A DNA stretch of 64,000 bases from a candidate division FCPU426 bacterium (GCA_027366525.1 DAHXKG010000001.1:62001-126000), one strand, 5' to 3'; counted from the first letter of the stretch, positions 7,742-16,990 are shown. A program made the numbers and translations. The notes: a model not told the origin generated them from the sequence alone.

Positions 7742-9466
7742 TTAAGGCTCACAACGCTTCCATTCCTCTTGCAATAAGTCTATAAGATTTTCAAAAAATT
7801 GAGCAATAGGAACTTTCATTACCTGGGGATTGCGGCGAATTTTAATTTCTACAATTCCTTCTTTGACACTTTTAGATCCAATACGTACCGAAATGGGCAA
7901 ACCAATCAAATCTGCATCTTTAAATTTGAACCCAACCGATGCTTCCAACCGATCATCATATAGAACTTCTATTTTTTTTTCTACACACTGATCATAAATC
8001 ATTTCAGCTAGACGTACTGCTTCGGCATCATTAGGACTTAAGAGCAACAAATGAATTTGATAGGGTGCAATGGCAATTGGCCAACAAATTCCGAATTCAT
8101 CATAATGCTGTTCAATAGCAGCCGCTAACGTTCTTGAAACCCCAATGCCATAACATCCCATTGTAACTTCTTCTTCCACACCCGATTTCGATAAAAAAAC
8201 ACAATGCATTGGAGTTGAATATCGCTTGCCCAATTTAAAAGTTTGACCGACTTCTATTCCACGTCCCACATTTAATGGCTGGGAGCATCCTACGCAGGCC
8301 TCGCCCGTCACAACATTTCTAATATCAGCCCATTCTGGAGTTGGAAAGTCCCTGCCTATTTCCAAATATGTCCAATGCACATCTGGTTCTGCACCACCAG
8401 CAATGTATCCATGCCCCTCTTTTAAAACCAAATCACCTATAATGCGAATATCTTTTAATCCAACTGGTCCTACAAATCCCATCGGCATATGTGTAATTTT
8501 TTCAACTTCTTCATGTGAGGCTAATTTCAATTCAAAAACTTTCAAATAATTTTGTAGTTTAGTTTCATTAACTTCATGATCTCCCCGAATAATTACAGCA
8601 ATGGGATCACCCTCGGTAACATAAATTAAGGTCTTAATAATTTGATTAGCACTTACTTTTAAAAAATTGGATACTTCACTTACAGACTTATAATTAGGCG
8701 TTGGGACTTTGCATGCTGGCCGAATTTCATTTATCAACGATACGGTCGGAATACTTTTAGCGGTTTCTAAATTTGCTGAATAATCACAGGATTTACAAAA
8801 CGCCACTGCAGCCTCACCGGTTTCAGCCATTACCATAAATTCATGGCTGAAATTGCCGCCAATTAACCCAGAATCCGCCTCTACCGGTGAACAAAAAAGG
8901 CCACATCGCTTAAAAATACGCTTATAAGCTTCCACCATCTTCCAATAGGTCTTTTCCGCTTCTATTTCATCCACGTCAAAAGAATATCCATCTTTCATTA
9001 TAAATTCTCTACTGCGCATCACTCCAAACCTGGGTCTAACCTCATCTCTAAATTTTGTTGCAATCTGGAATAGATTTAACGGAAGTTGTTTATAACTTTT
9101 TAATTCGCTTTGAACTAAATCGGTAATTACTTCTTCATGGGTTGGCCCTAGTGCAAAATCTCGCGAGTGACGATCTTGAACACGCATTAACTCTTTCCCG
9201 TATTTTTGCCAACGCCCTGTTTTCAACCACAATTCAGCCGGAGTTAAAATAGGCAATAATACCTCTTGCGCACCCACCATCTCCATTTCTTGGCGGATAA
9301 TGTTCATGATTTTTATTAAAGAACGGTGTGCTAATGGTAAGTATTCATAAATACCTGAAGCAACTTTCCTCATCAATCCAGCTCGTAACATTAATTGATG
9401 CGATGGGATTTCAGCTTCTTGAGGTATTTCTTTGAGGGTGGGAATAAATGATTTTGATACTCTCAT
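7742..9466 (-). CDS. proS: Prolyl-tRNA synthetase, bacterial type with editing domain
   Basis: A class II aminoacyl-tRNA synthetase of 574 residues. The N-terminus MRVSKSFIPTLKE aligns with the E. coli ProS start, followed by EIPSHQLMLRAGLMRKVASG. The inserted YbaK-type editing domain spans roughly residues 215-400 and the C-terminal anticodon-binding domain follows (IAPYQIHLLLLSPN). The longest frame begins at 9493 inside ispG, but ATG 9466 starts one base after the ispG stop (TAG T ATG), fits the family and implies translational coupling. No strong SD is visible, in line with coupling. Confidence 0.95.
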   Translation of the reverse strand: MRVSKSFIPTLKEIPQEAEIPSHQLMLRAGLMRKVASGIYEYLPLAHRSLIKIMNIIRQEMEMVGAQEVLLPILTPAELWLKTGRWQKYGKELMRVQDRHSRDFALGPTHEEVITDLVQSELKSYKQLPLNLFQIATKFRDEVRPRFGVMRSREFIMKDGYSFDVDEIEAEKTYWKMVEAYKRIFKRCGLFCSPVEADSGLIGGNFSHEFMVMAETGEAAVAFCKSCDYSANLETAKSIPTVSLINEIRPACKVPTPNYKSVSEVSNFLKVSANQIIKTLIYVTEGDPIAVIIRGDHEVNETKLQNYLKVFELKLASHEEVEKITHMPMGFVGPVGLKDIRIIGDLVLKEGHGYIAGGAEPDVHWTYLEIGRDFPTPEWADIRNVVTGEACVGCSQPLNVGRGIEVGQTFKLGKRYSTPMHCVFLSKSGVEEEVTMGCYGIGVSRTLAAAIEQHYDEFGICWPIAIAPYQIHLLLLSPNDAEAVRLAEMIYDQCVEKKIEVLYDDRLEASVGFKFKDADLIGLPISVRIGSKSVKEGIVEIKIRRNPQVMKVPIAQFFENLIDLLQEEWKRCEP

Positions 9467-9467
9467 A

Positions 9468-10589
9468 CTATTTTTTTTGTTCACGATTATCAATTTTTTG
9501 ATTAATCGTCATTAAGAGTTGTGGAACAAGTTCTTCTTCGCTCAATCGCGATTTAACTTCACCTCGTTCAAATAGTATTCCGTGACCTTTTTCTGCACAA
9601 ATACCAATATCAGCTTCTGCGCTTTCTCCTAAACCGTTAACTACACATCCCATAATTGCTACTCGCATGGGATTTTTCAAATGTAAGGTCGCCGTTTCAA
9701 CTTGATCCACCATTTTTTCTAAATCAACATGGCATCGCCCACAAGTCGGACATGCCACAATATCGATCCCATCTTTTCTAAAGCCTAATGATCGTAAAAG
9801 ATAGGTCGCTACCTTGACTTCTTCCACCGGGTCTGACGTTAATGAAACTCGAATCGTATCGCCAATCCCATCGGCTAATACCGCCCCAATTCCAGCTGCA
9901 CTTTTAACAGTTCCCTGCATTTTAGTTCCAGCTTCTGTAACCCCCACATGGAATGGATAATCACATTTTTGAGCTAAAAGTCGATAGGATTGAATCATCG
10001 TTGGAACATGAGAACTTTTTACTGAAATAATCATATTATAAAATTTTAATGACTCGATAAAATGGATATGTCTTAAAGCGGATTCAACAATCGCTTCTGG
10101 CGTCGGATGATTGTATTTGTCCAAAAGATCTTTTTCTAAGGATCCCGCATTGACTCCTACACGCATCGCCACATTATGTTTTTTGCATTTTTCAACTACT
10201 TGTGCTAATCGATCCATTCCTCCAATATTACCAGGGTTAATTCGTATTTTATCCGCTCCCTCATCAATTGCTGCAAGCGCAAGTGTATATGAAAAATGAA
10301 TATCCGCTATTAGCGGCGTAGTCATTTTTGATTTAATTTTAGACAAAGCTTTCAGAGATTTTTGATCGGGAACTGTTATGCGTATAAGTTCACATCCTGC
10401 ATCTTCCAGTCTTTTAATCTGATCCATCGTTTCTTGAACTTCATGTGTAAAAGTGTTAGTCATTGATTGGATGGTGATCGGTGCGCCTCCACCAATTTGA
10501 ACTTTCCCAACCATAACCGGTCTCGTTTGTCGACGAGAAATTTCATAAAAATTTTCTGCCACTTTTTTCTCCTTACCTTGATAACTCAT
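9468..10589 (-). CDS. ispG: 4-hydroxy-3-methylbut-2-en-1-yl diphosphate synthase
   Basis: IspG (GcpE) makes HMBPP in the MEP isoprenoid pathway using a [4Fe-4S] cluster. The 373-residue protein is the short bacterial form. Cluster cysteines are seen in CPTCGRC and MGCVVNGLGES; the TIM-barrel start is IQSMTNTFTHEVQETMDQI. dxr, an earlier step of the same pathway, is also in this window (20.5 kb). It forms a tight pair with proS, an arrangement also found in other bacteria. Confidence 0.95.
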   Translation of the reverse strand: MSYQGKEKKVAENFYEISRRQTRPVMVGKVQIGGGAPITIQSMTNTFTHEVQETMDQIKRLEDAGCELIRITVPDQKSLKALSKIKSKMTTPLIADIHFSYTLALAAIDEGADKIRINPGNIGGMDRLAQVVEKCKKHNVAMRVGVNAGSLEKDLLDKYNHPTPEAIVESALRHIHFIESLKFYNMIISVKSSHVPTMIQSYRLLAQKCDYPFHVGVTEAGTKMQGTVKSAAGIGAVLADGIGDTIRVSLTSDPVEEVKVATYLLRSLGFRKDGIDIVACPTCGRCHVDLEKMVDQVETATLHLKNPMRVAIMGCVVNGLGESAEADIGICAEKGHGILFERGEVKSRLSEEELVPQLLMTINQKIDNREQKK

Positions 10590-10893
10590 TATCTTTCACT
10601 TTATATTACGTTTCAAGCAAAACACTTCAGGACCATAAAATATCTTTCAAACTTCAGATTTGGATGCAAAGCAAATTACAGCAATCTAAGAAACACCCTT
10701 CAAGAAGCATTAAAACTCCTTGAAATCGGATAAAAATAAAAAAATCGATATGAATTCATATCGATTATCGGTCTTTTCCATCAATCAATTTTCCTAATTT
10801 TTTTAACAAAAACCCCCAACCGATAATTTGTTATAAGATTTTTATTTTTGTTGGTATCTAAGAAAACAAAGTTTTTTACTGTAACACTTTATT
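10590..10893. other. Intergenic gap of about 300 bp
   Basis: This gap is the 3' side of the glycosidase gene and the promoter side of ispG-proS. It holds a 24-bp perfect palindrome (listed separately) and an imperfect repeat TTCAAGaAG...CTcCTTGAA near 10693-10720. No gene or RNA recognised. Confidence 0.5.
10743..10766 (-). terminator. 24-bp perfect palindrome with T-tract, likely terminator
   Basis: AATCGATATGAA followed directly by its reverse complement. On the minus strand it is followed by TTTTTTTATTTTTAT, so transcripts from the glycosidase gene (stop at 10894) would meet a stem followed by a U-tract about 130 bases after the stop codon. With no unpaired spacer the RNA hairpin would lose its central pairs. 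An alternative reading is a repressor site in the ispG-proS leader. Confidence 0.45.
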
Positions 10894-13362
10894 TTATTTA
10901 AGAATAATCCACTTTAAAATCTTTCGTTTCATCCCTGACGGTGCATGAATCGTGAAAAGAACATAATAAAGCCCATTGGCTAAATCAATTCCATTTTGTG
11001 CTAAATCCACGGAATAAATGTGATTCCCTGCTGTCGTCATTAAAGTTCCATCTTGAAATATTTTTCGATATGCTAATGTAAAAATCTGAACTTCAACTTG
11101 TTGAACATTGCCGGCCAATGAGTAGCTAATTTGCAGTGGACCCCCAGTATTCGGATTGGGGTAAATCGTTGGTACTTGAGAAAAAATCACTGGTGTTGGT
11201 GTAAAATCAGCAGATGCTATCGGAGTTAGCGTTGGTGTTGGAGTTGTTGACGTAGGTGTCGTTGTTAGGGTCGCCGTTGGCGTAGCTGTTGGCAAAGCAC
11301 TTGTAAATTGGAAATCAGTAATTGAACTGGTTGGAAATGTATAAGAAAAAGTATTTCCAGAAATAACAATGGTTGATTGCGTAGGTGGTAGATCCGGCGT
11401 TGCATGATATGGCAGTGATGATGTTTCCCAAGCATAATTATTAGAATCAAATGTCCAGGTTTTTACATTGGAAGAAGATGTGAATCCTTCAATGGATACA
11501 GATGTTGAATAAGTATTATTCGCGTCTTTATTATCAACAATTAATGATAATATTCCATCTGGACGATAATCCGTGTATGCATCTAACAATGTAGAAGGGT
11601 TACCTGCAACCGTTACCGCCGTTGCAACTAAAGCGTGGGCTTTATTATCACCAGGTGAAGCCCAATCATTAGTCATCATCTGCATTGCCCAATAATCTGC
11701 TCGAGGTTGAAATTGATAGGCATTACTCTCAACCTGAAGATATCCTAAATCTCCTGAAACTTGGCTTACCGCCCCCCCATTAAGGACATCCCAGAGGTTT
11801 GTAAAGCCTCGACTTCCAAAATAAGTAATAAATTGCCCTAACCAATCCACTAGCCATAATCCATTCGTTAATTCAACCGTCATCGTTGGGCCAGCACTTG
11901 AATTTGAGTTATATTCACTTAATATAATTGGAATGGTTGAAGCTTGAGGAAGCGCCGAAATCCAATTATTAATATATGATGACACCTGCGCCCATTGCTG
12001 AGGACTCGCCAAAACAGTAGCTGAGCTTGCAGAACTATAAAAAGGATACCAATGAAAATCAATAGCTCCTACATCCGTTGTTCCTCCATCATTCACTAGA
12101 TAATCCACAAAATCTTGAATCATTGAATTCCCATCATACATATTCGACGAAGCATTCCAACTACTGGCAACAGGTCCAGTAATAATTATATTGGGATCGA
12201 CCGCATACATGGCTTGGGCAAACTGCATATACCGCGTCACATAATCCTCAGCATTAATTGGTCCACCGGTTTCCCAGGTTCCATCCATTTCATTTCCAAT
12301 TTGCCAATATTTTATGTTATATCCTTCTACATTATTGGCATAATTTACCCAAGCAGCCGCTTCTTGAGGAGACCCCTCTCCGAAATTCACCGTAATCAAG
12401 GGAATCGCTTGAGGTGAAAACATCTTGACATAACTCATAAAACTTTGAAAATCAAAGCTTGGTGTATAGCTAAAATCACAAGCCGTGTCCGTACTCGAGG
12501 TTACAACTTGGGATTGCGTTCCTGCATTAGACGTATTGGTTGTTAAAACAGTAGCCCCATCATATGCATAAAACTCTGCGATCGAATATACGCCATTAGC
12601 TCCAGCTGAACTTTGTGTTAACAAAACACGAATATATTGTGTCGTTACGTTAGAAAAGGTAACCCCTTGGGTCCCTCCGCCTCCAACCACACTCACCGCA
12701 CTAGTATTCAACCAATGGCTTTGAGTATCCAAGTATGGACCCCATTGATTCGACGCCGTTGGATCCCAATATTGGATTGTAAATTGACTCGCATAAGGAT
12801 TACCCCAAATGATTGTTACCGCATTAACCGTTCGTTGACTTCCTAAATTCACATATATCCATTGTGCATCCGGAAAATTGGTATCTGAATTAGAAACCCA
12901 ATAAGTATTTACGTTGCCATCGGTAATGTTGGAGGCGGTTCCATAACTGGAAGTCGTTCCGCGATAAAGTTCATTTGCTTGAAAGCCTGGACTATATTGT
13001 GTTGAGCTCGGAACCCAATATCCATAACTTGCTCCACCATAACCCGAAGTTCCATATGGGGGGGACGTCCAGGTCCCTGTCCCATTCCAATGATAATCAT
13101 CCGATGAGGATCCACCGGGATATCTTAAAAAAAAATTTCCGGCATTTTGAACTAACGTTTGAGCATCATCGTTATCCGTCTTGGATATCCAATAAGCAAC
13201 ATTGCTCCCAAATATGTTTATTGGTTGAAACGTATTCACTGTTACGCCCGCATTAATCGTTAATGTTGCCGTTGTTGCATCAGAACTTGAAATCAAATAG
13301 CCACCTAGTATAATTTCAACTATTAAGATCAACAGAAGTTTAGTAAATTTGTTTTTAACCAT
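10894..13362 (-). CDS. Secreted multidomain glycoside hydrolase (clan A type)
   Basis: An 822-residue exported protein. It has a signal peptide (residues about 8-29), then the beginning of a TIM-barrel glycosidase (FLRYPGGSSSDDYHW, as in GH44/GH51/GH39-like arabinofuranosidase or endoglucanase families). A discoidin/F5-8C (CBM32-like) domain at about 130-270 is inserted (ASNITDGNVNTYWVS, QWIYVNLGSQRTVNAV), after which the barrel resumes. The acid/base Glu is probably in YWQIGNEMDGTW and the nucleophile Glu in IPIILSEYNSN. A Thr/Pro linker near 690-720 leads to a C-terminal beta domain (VPTIYPNPNTGGPLQISYSL ... ANGLYYVLF) resembling FlgD-like or type IX-style sorting domains. Substrate is unknown; plant-type polysaccharide is a guess. 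Confidence 0.82.
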   Translation of the reverse strand: MVKNKFTKLLLILIVEIILGGYLISSSDATTATLTINAGVTVNTFQPINIFGSNVAYWISKTDNDDAQTLVQNAGNFFLRYPGGSSSDDYHWNGTGTWTSPPYGTSGYGGASYGYWVPSSTQYSPGFQANELYRGTTSSYGTASNITDGNVNTYWVSNSDTNFPDAQWIYVNLGSQRTVNAVTIIWGNPYASQFTIQYWDPTASNQWGPYLDTQSHWLNTSAVSVVGGGGTQGVTFSNVTTQYIRVLLTQSSAGANGVYSIAEFYAYDGATVLTTNTSNAGTQSQVVTSSTDTACDFSYTPSFDFQSFMSYVKMFSPQAIPLITVNFGEGSPQEAAAWVNYANNVEGYNIKYWQIGNEMDGTWETGGPINAEDYVTRYMQFAQAMYAVDPNIIITGPVASSWNASSNMYDGNSMIQDFVDYLVNDGGTTDVGAIDFHWYPFYSSASSATVLASPQQWAQVSSYINNWISALPQASTIPIILSEYNSNSSAGPTMTVELTNGLWLVDWLGQFITYFGSRGFTNLWDVLNGGAVSQVSGDLGYLQVESNAYQFQPRADYWAMQMMTNDWASPGDNKAHALVATAVTVAGNPSTLLDAYTDYRPDGILSLIVDNKDANNTYSTSVSIEGFTSSSNVKTWTFDSNNYAWETSSLPYHATPDLPPTQSTIVISGNTFSYTFPTSSITDFQFTSALPTATPTATLTTTPTSTTPTPTLTPIASADFTPTPVIFSQVPTIYPNPNTGGPLQISYSLAGNVQQVEVQIFTLAYRKIFQDGTLMTTAGNHIYSVDLAQNGIDLANGLYYVLFTIHAPSGMKRKILKWIILK

Positions 13363-13369
13363 AAATAAT

Positions 13370-14335
13370 ATGAAACCGTTCTCTCAATTTGATTTTTTTA
13401 AAAAAGAAGACCTTGGATCACTTATACTCGCCGCCGGCTCTCTAGGGGATGCGCTTATAACTTTACCCGCAATTCGTTTGCTACAAAACAGAACCAAAGT
13501 CATTCTTGCCGGAACATCTCCCTATTGCAATCTGGGGTCAGAACTTCTTGGTGTCAATCAAGTTGTTTCTTTAGATCCCATTTTAACTTTTTTACATCTT
13601 GAAAAAATCAGTGCAAATCCTATGCACTTATACCCACCCTGTTTTCAATCTTCAGTAAATTTTGTTTATTGTTTTTTAAAAACCGGAGATTATTCATACC
13701 TGAGTAGTTTACCATATTTTAAAAAAACATGTATTGTATTGCCTTCTGAAAAATTTGATTCATTCTTAAAAAGAAAAATTTGGGCAGGGTTGTATTGGAC
13801 TGATATGCTAAAGGACATTAAAAAAAAAGATAAACTAAATAACAAATTAATAAAAAATCAAGAACTTTTTGCAGCTGGTCAATCGATACTCTCCAACTAC
13901 ACTATTAAATCTCCACTAATCTTGCATCCTGGAAGTGGAAGCACTCTAAAAAATCCATCCCTACATTTTCTTCGATCGGTTGCCTCATTTATATCAAAAA
14001 ACTTCAACCAAGAAATTCTAGTTATTTATGGTGAAGCTGAAGATCCAATACAAATTCAAAAAGCTTTTTCAAACCTAGATCATGTAAAAATTCTTAAAGA
14101 AATCGTTACGCTCAAACAGCTTGCAGGGATTTTCTGGAATGCTAAAGCCTATATAGGGAATGATAGTGGCGTCTCCCATCTTGCATCAGCTTGCGGATTA
14201 AAAAGTTTTGTCTTTTTTCAAACCACGAATCCAAACATTTGGTCGCCGCTTTTTTCAAAAACTTATTGGCTTCCTGCCGGAACACATCACCTAACGCAAG
14301 AATTAAAAAAGTGGGTAGGGACTTGGCTAACTTAG
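13370..14335 (+). CDS. GT9 (heptosyltransferase-like) glycosyltransferase
   Basis: GT9 enzymes add heptose or related sugars to the LPS core. Visible family signs are LILAAGSLGDALITLPAIRLL at the N-terminus (nucleotide-sugar enzyme Rossmann start), LILHPGSGSTLKNP in the middle and AYIGNDSGVSHLASACG near the C-terminus, the donor-binding signature. The ATG at 13370 is preferred over an in-frame TTG at 13349, which would overlap the divergent glycosidase start. Even so, the two ATGs are only seven bases apart. The gene meets the NiCoT gene tail to tail with a 4-bp overlap. Confidence 0.85.
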   Translation: MKPFSQFDFFKKEDLGSLILAAGSLGDALITLPAIRLLQNRTKVILAGTSPYCNLGSELLGVNQVVSLDPILTFLHLEKISANPMHLYPPCFQSSVNFVYCFLKTGDYSYLSSLPYFKKTCIVLPSEKFDSFLKRKIWAGLYWTDMLKDIKKKDKLNNKLIKNQELFAAGQSILSNYTIKSPLILHPGSGSTLKNPSLHFLRSVASFISKNFNQEILVIYGEAEDPIQIQKAFSNLDHVKILKEIVTLKQLAGIFWNAKAYIGNDSGVSHLASACGLKSFVFFQTTNPNIWSPLFSKTYWLPAGTHHLTQELKKWVGTWLT

Positions 14336-15321
14336 TAAACTGCTTTTTGCTTTGGATTCCTCTTATAAACGATCCCAATGAAGAAAACCCATATAAATGC
14401 AAAAAAAGCTATACTGATCATTCCAAGTTTTGAAAAACTGACCTGCAACAACTGCTGTCCAATAATTTGATGAAATCCACATTTGACAGCAATCACCTGG
14501 AAAATTTCCAATGTTCCTACCATGACTGCAAATAAAATTGATATTCCGGTCATTGCAAAATTGTAGTAATATTTTTTAATAGGGTTTGCAAATGCCCAGT
14601 TATACATTGAGGCCATCGCTATACCATCCGTCGAATCAATCAAAATCATTCCAGATGAAAATAAAAGCAGCAATGTTAGCGCCATCCATCCCGAATTGTT
14701 TTTCATGTCCACTGAAACGGTTATCGCCATTAGAACCAATTCCGTTGTTGTATCAAACCCTAAACCAAACAAAATCCCTATAAAATACATTTGAGAACTT
14801 TTCGAGATTTTTGTATATATTTTGTTGAACCCCCGAGATAAAAACCCCTCTGGAATAATGTGGTCAAAACTTTTTTCTTGCTGTATGTCAATGGTCCGTA
14901 ATTTTTGAATTACACGCACATTCATCAATGCAATAAGGAAAAGAAAACTCGCTGAAATTAATGTTCCCCATATCATCCCCCAATGCTTCAAATAACCAAG
15001 ATTAAAATACCGCAACCCTAGTTTCGAAAATGCAATAAGAATAACTGCCATAAGGAAAACTGCCGTTGAATGCCCCAACGAAAAGTAGAAACCGACTCCT
15101 AAGGGCTGTTTTTGATCCGCCATCAATTTTCTTGTTACATTATCAATGGCGACAATGTGATCCACATCTAACGCATGCTTTAGACCCAAAACAAATGCAA
15201 GTATTCCAACACCAAACAATTTCCAATTATCATGCACATTAAACCACAATGATCCCCAACTCGCAATGATGATAGCCGTTAAAAAAATATAAAACCAAAA
15301 AATTTTTGGGGCACATCTCAT
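14332..15321 (-). CDS. NiCoT-family nickel/cobalt transporter
   Basis: A 329-residue membrane protein of the HoxN/NixA family, which imports Ni2+ or Co2+. The signature in helix II, LKHALDVDHIVAIDNVTRKL, contains the metal-selecting HX4DH motif. Further family motifs are GFYFSLGHSTAVFLM and GLGFDTTTELVLM; about eight hydrophobic helices can be counted. It overlaps the upstream Crp/Fnr gene by ATGA, so the two are translationally coupled and share one mRNA. No nickel enzyme (urease, hydrogenase) is in the window, so the metal's use is unknown. Confidence 0.93.
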   Translation of the reverse strand: MRCAPKIFWFYIFLTAIIIASWGSLWFNVHDNWKLFGVGILAFVLGLKHALDVDHIVAIDNVTRKLMADQKQPLGVGFYFSLGHSTAVFLMAVILIAFSKLGLRYFNLGYLKHWGMIWGTLISASFLFLIALMNVRVIQKLRTIDIQQEKSFDHIIPEGFLSRGFNKIYTKISKSSQMYFIGILFGLGFDTTTELVLMAITVSVDMKNNSGWMALTLLLLFSSGMILIDSTDGIAMASMYNWAFANPIKKYYYNFAMTGISILFAVMVGTLEIFQVIAVKCGFHQIIGQQLLQVSFSKLGMISIAFFAFIWVFFIGIVYKRNPKQKAVY

Positions 15322-16022
15322 TCCATTTCTTCCAAGCGCTCATTCAGTTTCTGAAGATTTTTAATGTGGATTTTTTTACGGGCACTATCCACTAATCCAT
15401 CCTTCTCGAATTTTTTAAATGTTCGGATACATGTTTCCACCGTTGTTCCAGCCATTTCGGCAATTTCACGTCTCGTTAGCGGAATTGTTTCTCCAAATTC
15501 ATTTATTAAGTACACCAACACATGAAGGATTCGTCGTTCCACCGTTTCTTGATCAAAACTACGCATCTCTTGCATGCGACGTAAGCGTTCAGAAAGATAG
15601 CGAACTAATTCTTTAGAAAGTTGAGGATATTTGCCCATTAAAGAACTAAATACTTCCATGGGAAGCATAATAACTGTTGTATCGGTATCTGCAATGGCAC
15701 TGCAAGGATAGTATTGACTTTGAAAGCAACAGCAGGTGCCAAACATTTGCTTGGATCCAATACTGCAAACAATTAAATCTCGCCCTTGTAATGTGTGCTT
15801 AACCGCTCTAATTCTTCCTTCTTTAATAAACCAGAGATAATTTGCTTGATCACCTTCTGTGTAGAGTGCTTCTCCCTTTTTTATTTTCCGTTCAGTTAAT
15901 AACGGACTGATTTCTGCTAGTTGTTTAACGTCGAGGCTTTTAAAAATATCGAAGTCACCTAAAAATGTTCTTTTTCGATTAATATTAAAATCTTTGGAAT
16001 TTACTTGAATACTTGTATCCAT
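15318..16022 (-). CDS. Crp/Fnr-family regulator with a Cys cluster
   Basis: A 234-residue cytosolic regulator: cyclic-nucleotide-like beta-roll (LWFIKEGRIRAVKHTLQGR), dimer helix, and C-terminal winged helix (LTRREIAEMAGTTVETCIRTF). The beta-roll contains FGTCCCFQSQYYPCSA, four cysteines where most family members have 'FGE...F....YPATA', plus a fifth Cys in DLIVCSIG. The N-terminal Cys set of E. coli FNR is absent. The cysteines may hold a metal or Fe-S cluster or act as a thiol switch. Coupled by ATGA to the NiCoT transporter, so nickel or redox-linked control of uptake is plausible but inferred. Confidence 0.9.
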   Translation of the reverse strand: MDTSIQVNSKDFNINRKRTFLGDFDIFKSLDVKQLAEISPLLTERKIKKGEALYTEGDQANYLWFIKEGRIRAVKHTLQGRDLIVCSIGSKQMFGTCCCFQSQYYPCSAIADTDTTVIMLPMEVFSSLMGKYPQLSKELVRYLSERLRRMQEMRSFDQETVERRILHVLVYLINEFGETIPLTRREIAEMAGTTVETCIRTFKKFEKDGLVDSARKKIHIKNLQKLNERLEEME

Positions 16023-16094
16023 GAAAACCTCCTCAATATCATTTGCCTAGACAATTTACCAGCCGTATTACTTATTTTATTATAAATCTCTCAA

Positions 16095-16871
16095 TTAAGA
16101 AGCAATTTCCGCTATTTTCCTTATTTCATTGATATCCAAAATAGAAAAAATTTTGGCTCGCACATGCAAAATCCCTTTTTTTCTCCATTTTTGGATAATT
16201 CGTATAACGGTTTCCACTGTTGAATCAATAACTTCGGCTATATCTTTTCGCGTTAATGGAACAATAATCATAGTTGTCTTATTATCTGATTTAACCAAGT
16301 TTGAATCTTTTGACATTTCTAAAAATAACCGTGCAATTTTTATTTCCACGCGATCAAATCTTATCAATTTCCACTCGCTAATTTGCTCTTGAAATTTCGT
16401 CAATTGTGAAATTAACCACAATGTCGCAGTTTGTCGATGAAGGAAAATATTAAAAAAAACTGAATAAGGGATTTTAAGGCATACGGTATCCATCAGAGCA
16501 ATTGCAGAAAAACCATGGGGTATTTTGAATAAAGGATTTAATTCTGGTAAGAGTTGTCCTTTTCTTAAAAAGGCATAGGTCGTTCTTTTGCCCTGGGTGC
16601 TACTTCTAAAAATCTTTATAATGCCATCTACAATAACATAAATATGATCGGAATAAGCCCCATGGCTTAATATCATTTTATTTCTCGTAAAAAAGTCCAA
16701 AGAGCATTGTGAAGCAAACCGATGAAACTCTGGATCTTGGTCATTAAATTGAAACATGAGCTTTAACATGGTTTTAATGGTTTGTAGATCCGGACGGGCG
16801 TGGAAAGGATTTTCCCGTTTGGCAGATTTTGAATCTGCGAATGTGTCCTCTGCAATACGCGTTACTCTCAT
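16095..16871 (-). CDS. Crp/Fnr-family transcriptional regulator
   Basis: A second Crp/Fnr protein. The sensor roll is at residues about 60-140 (ILSHGAYSDHIYVIVDGIIK), followed by a dimer helix and the HTH (VPLTRKDIAEVIDSTVETVIRII). It lacks the Cys cluster of its neighbour and FNR-type ligands, so the effector is unknown. The start is set at ATG 16871, where GGAG sits five bases upstream; GTG 16895 is the longer option. A TGAC-AAAG-ATCA site about 60 bp upstream resembles a Crp/Fnr box, suggesting autoregulation or control by the neighbour. Confidence 0.87.
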   Translation of the reverse strand: MRVTRIAEDTFADSKSAKRENPFHARPDLQTIKTMLKLMFQFNDQDPEFHRFASQCSLDFFTRNKMILSHGAYSDHIYVIVDGIIKIFRSSTQGKRTTYAFLRKGQLLPELNPLFKIPHGFSAIALMDTVCLKIPYSVFFNIFLHRQTATLWLISQLTKFQEQISEWKLIRFDRVEIKIARLFLEMSKDSNLVKSDNKTTMIIVPLTRKDIAEVIDSTVETVIRIIQKWRKKGILHVRAKIFSILDINEIRKIAEIAS

Positions 16872-16930
16872 ATTTGCTCCATAATTTAATAACACACAAA
16901 GTAATTATAAGAAAATTAGTGTTTTAAATT

Positions 16931-16946
16931 TATGACAAAGATCACA
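16931..16946. promoter_or_regulatory. Crp/Fnr-type binding site candidate
   Basis: TATGACAAAGATCACA: close to the CRP pattern TGTGA-N6-TCACA (one mismatch) and to FNR TTGAT-N4-ATCAA in its core. It lies in the short gap upstream of the second Crp/Fnr gene. A nearly identical site, TATGATCAAGATCACT, is found at 61465-61480. Confidence 0.45.
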
Positions 16947-16990
16947 TGGAATAGCCTTATAAATTGGCTTAACCATTAAATTTGTTATGA

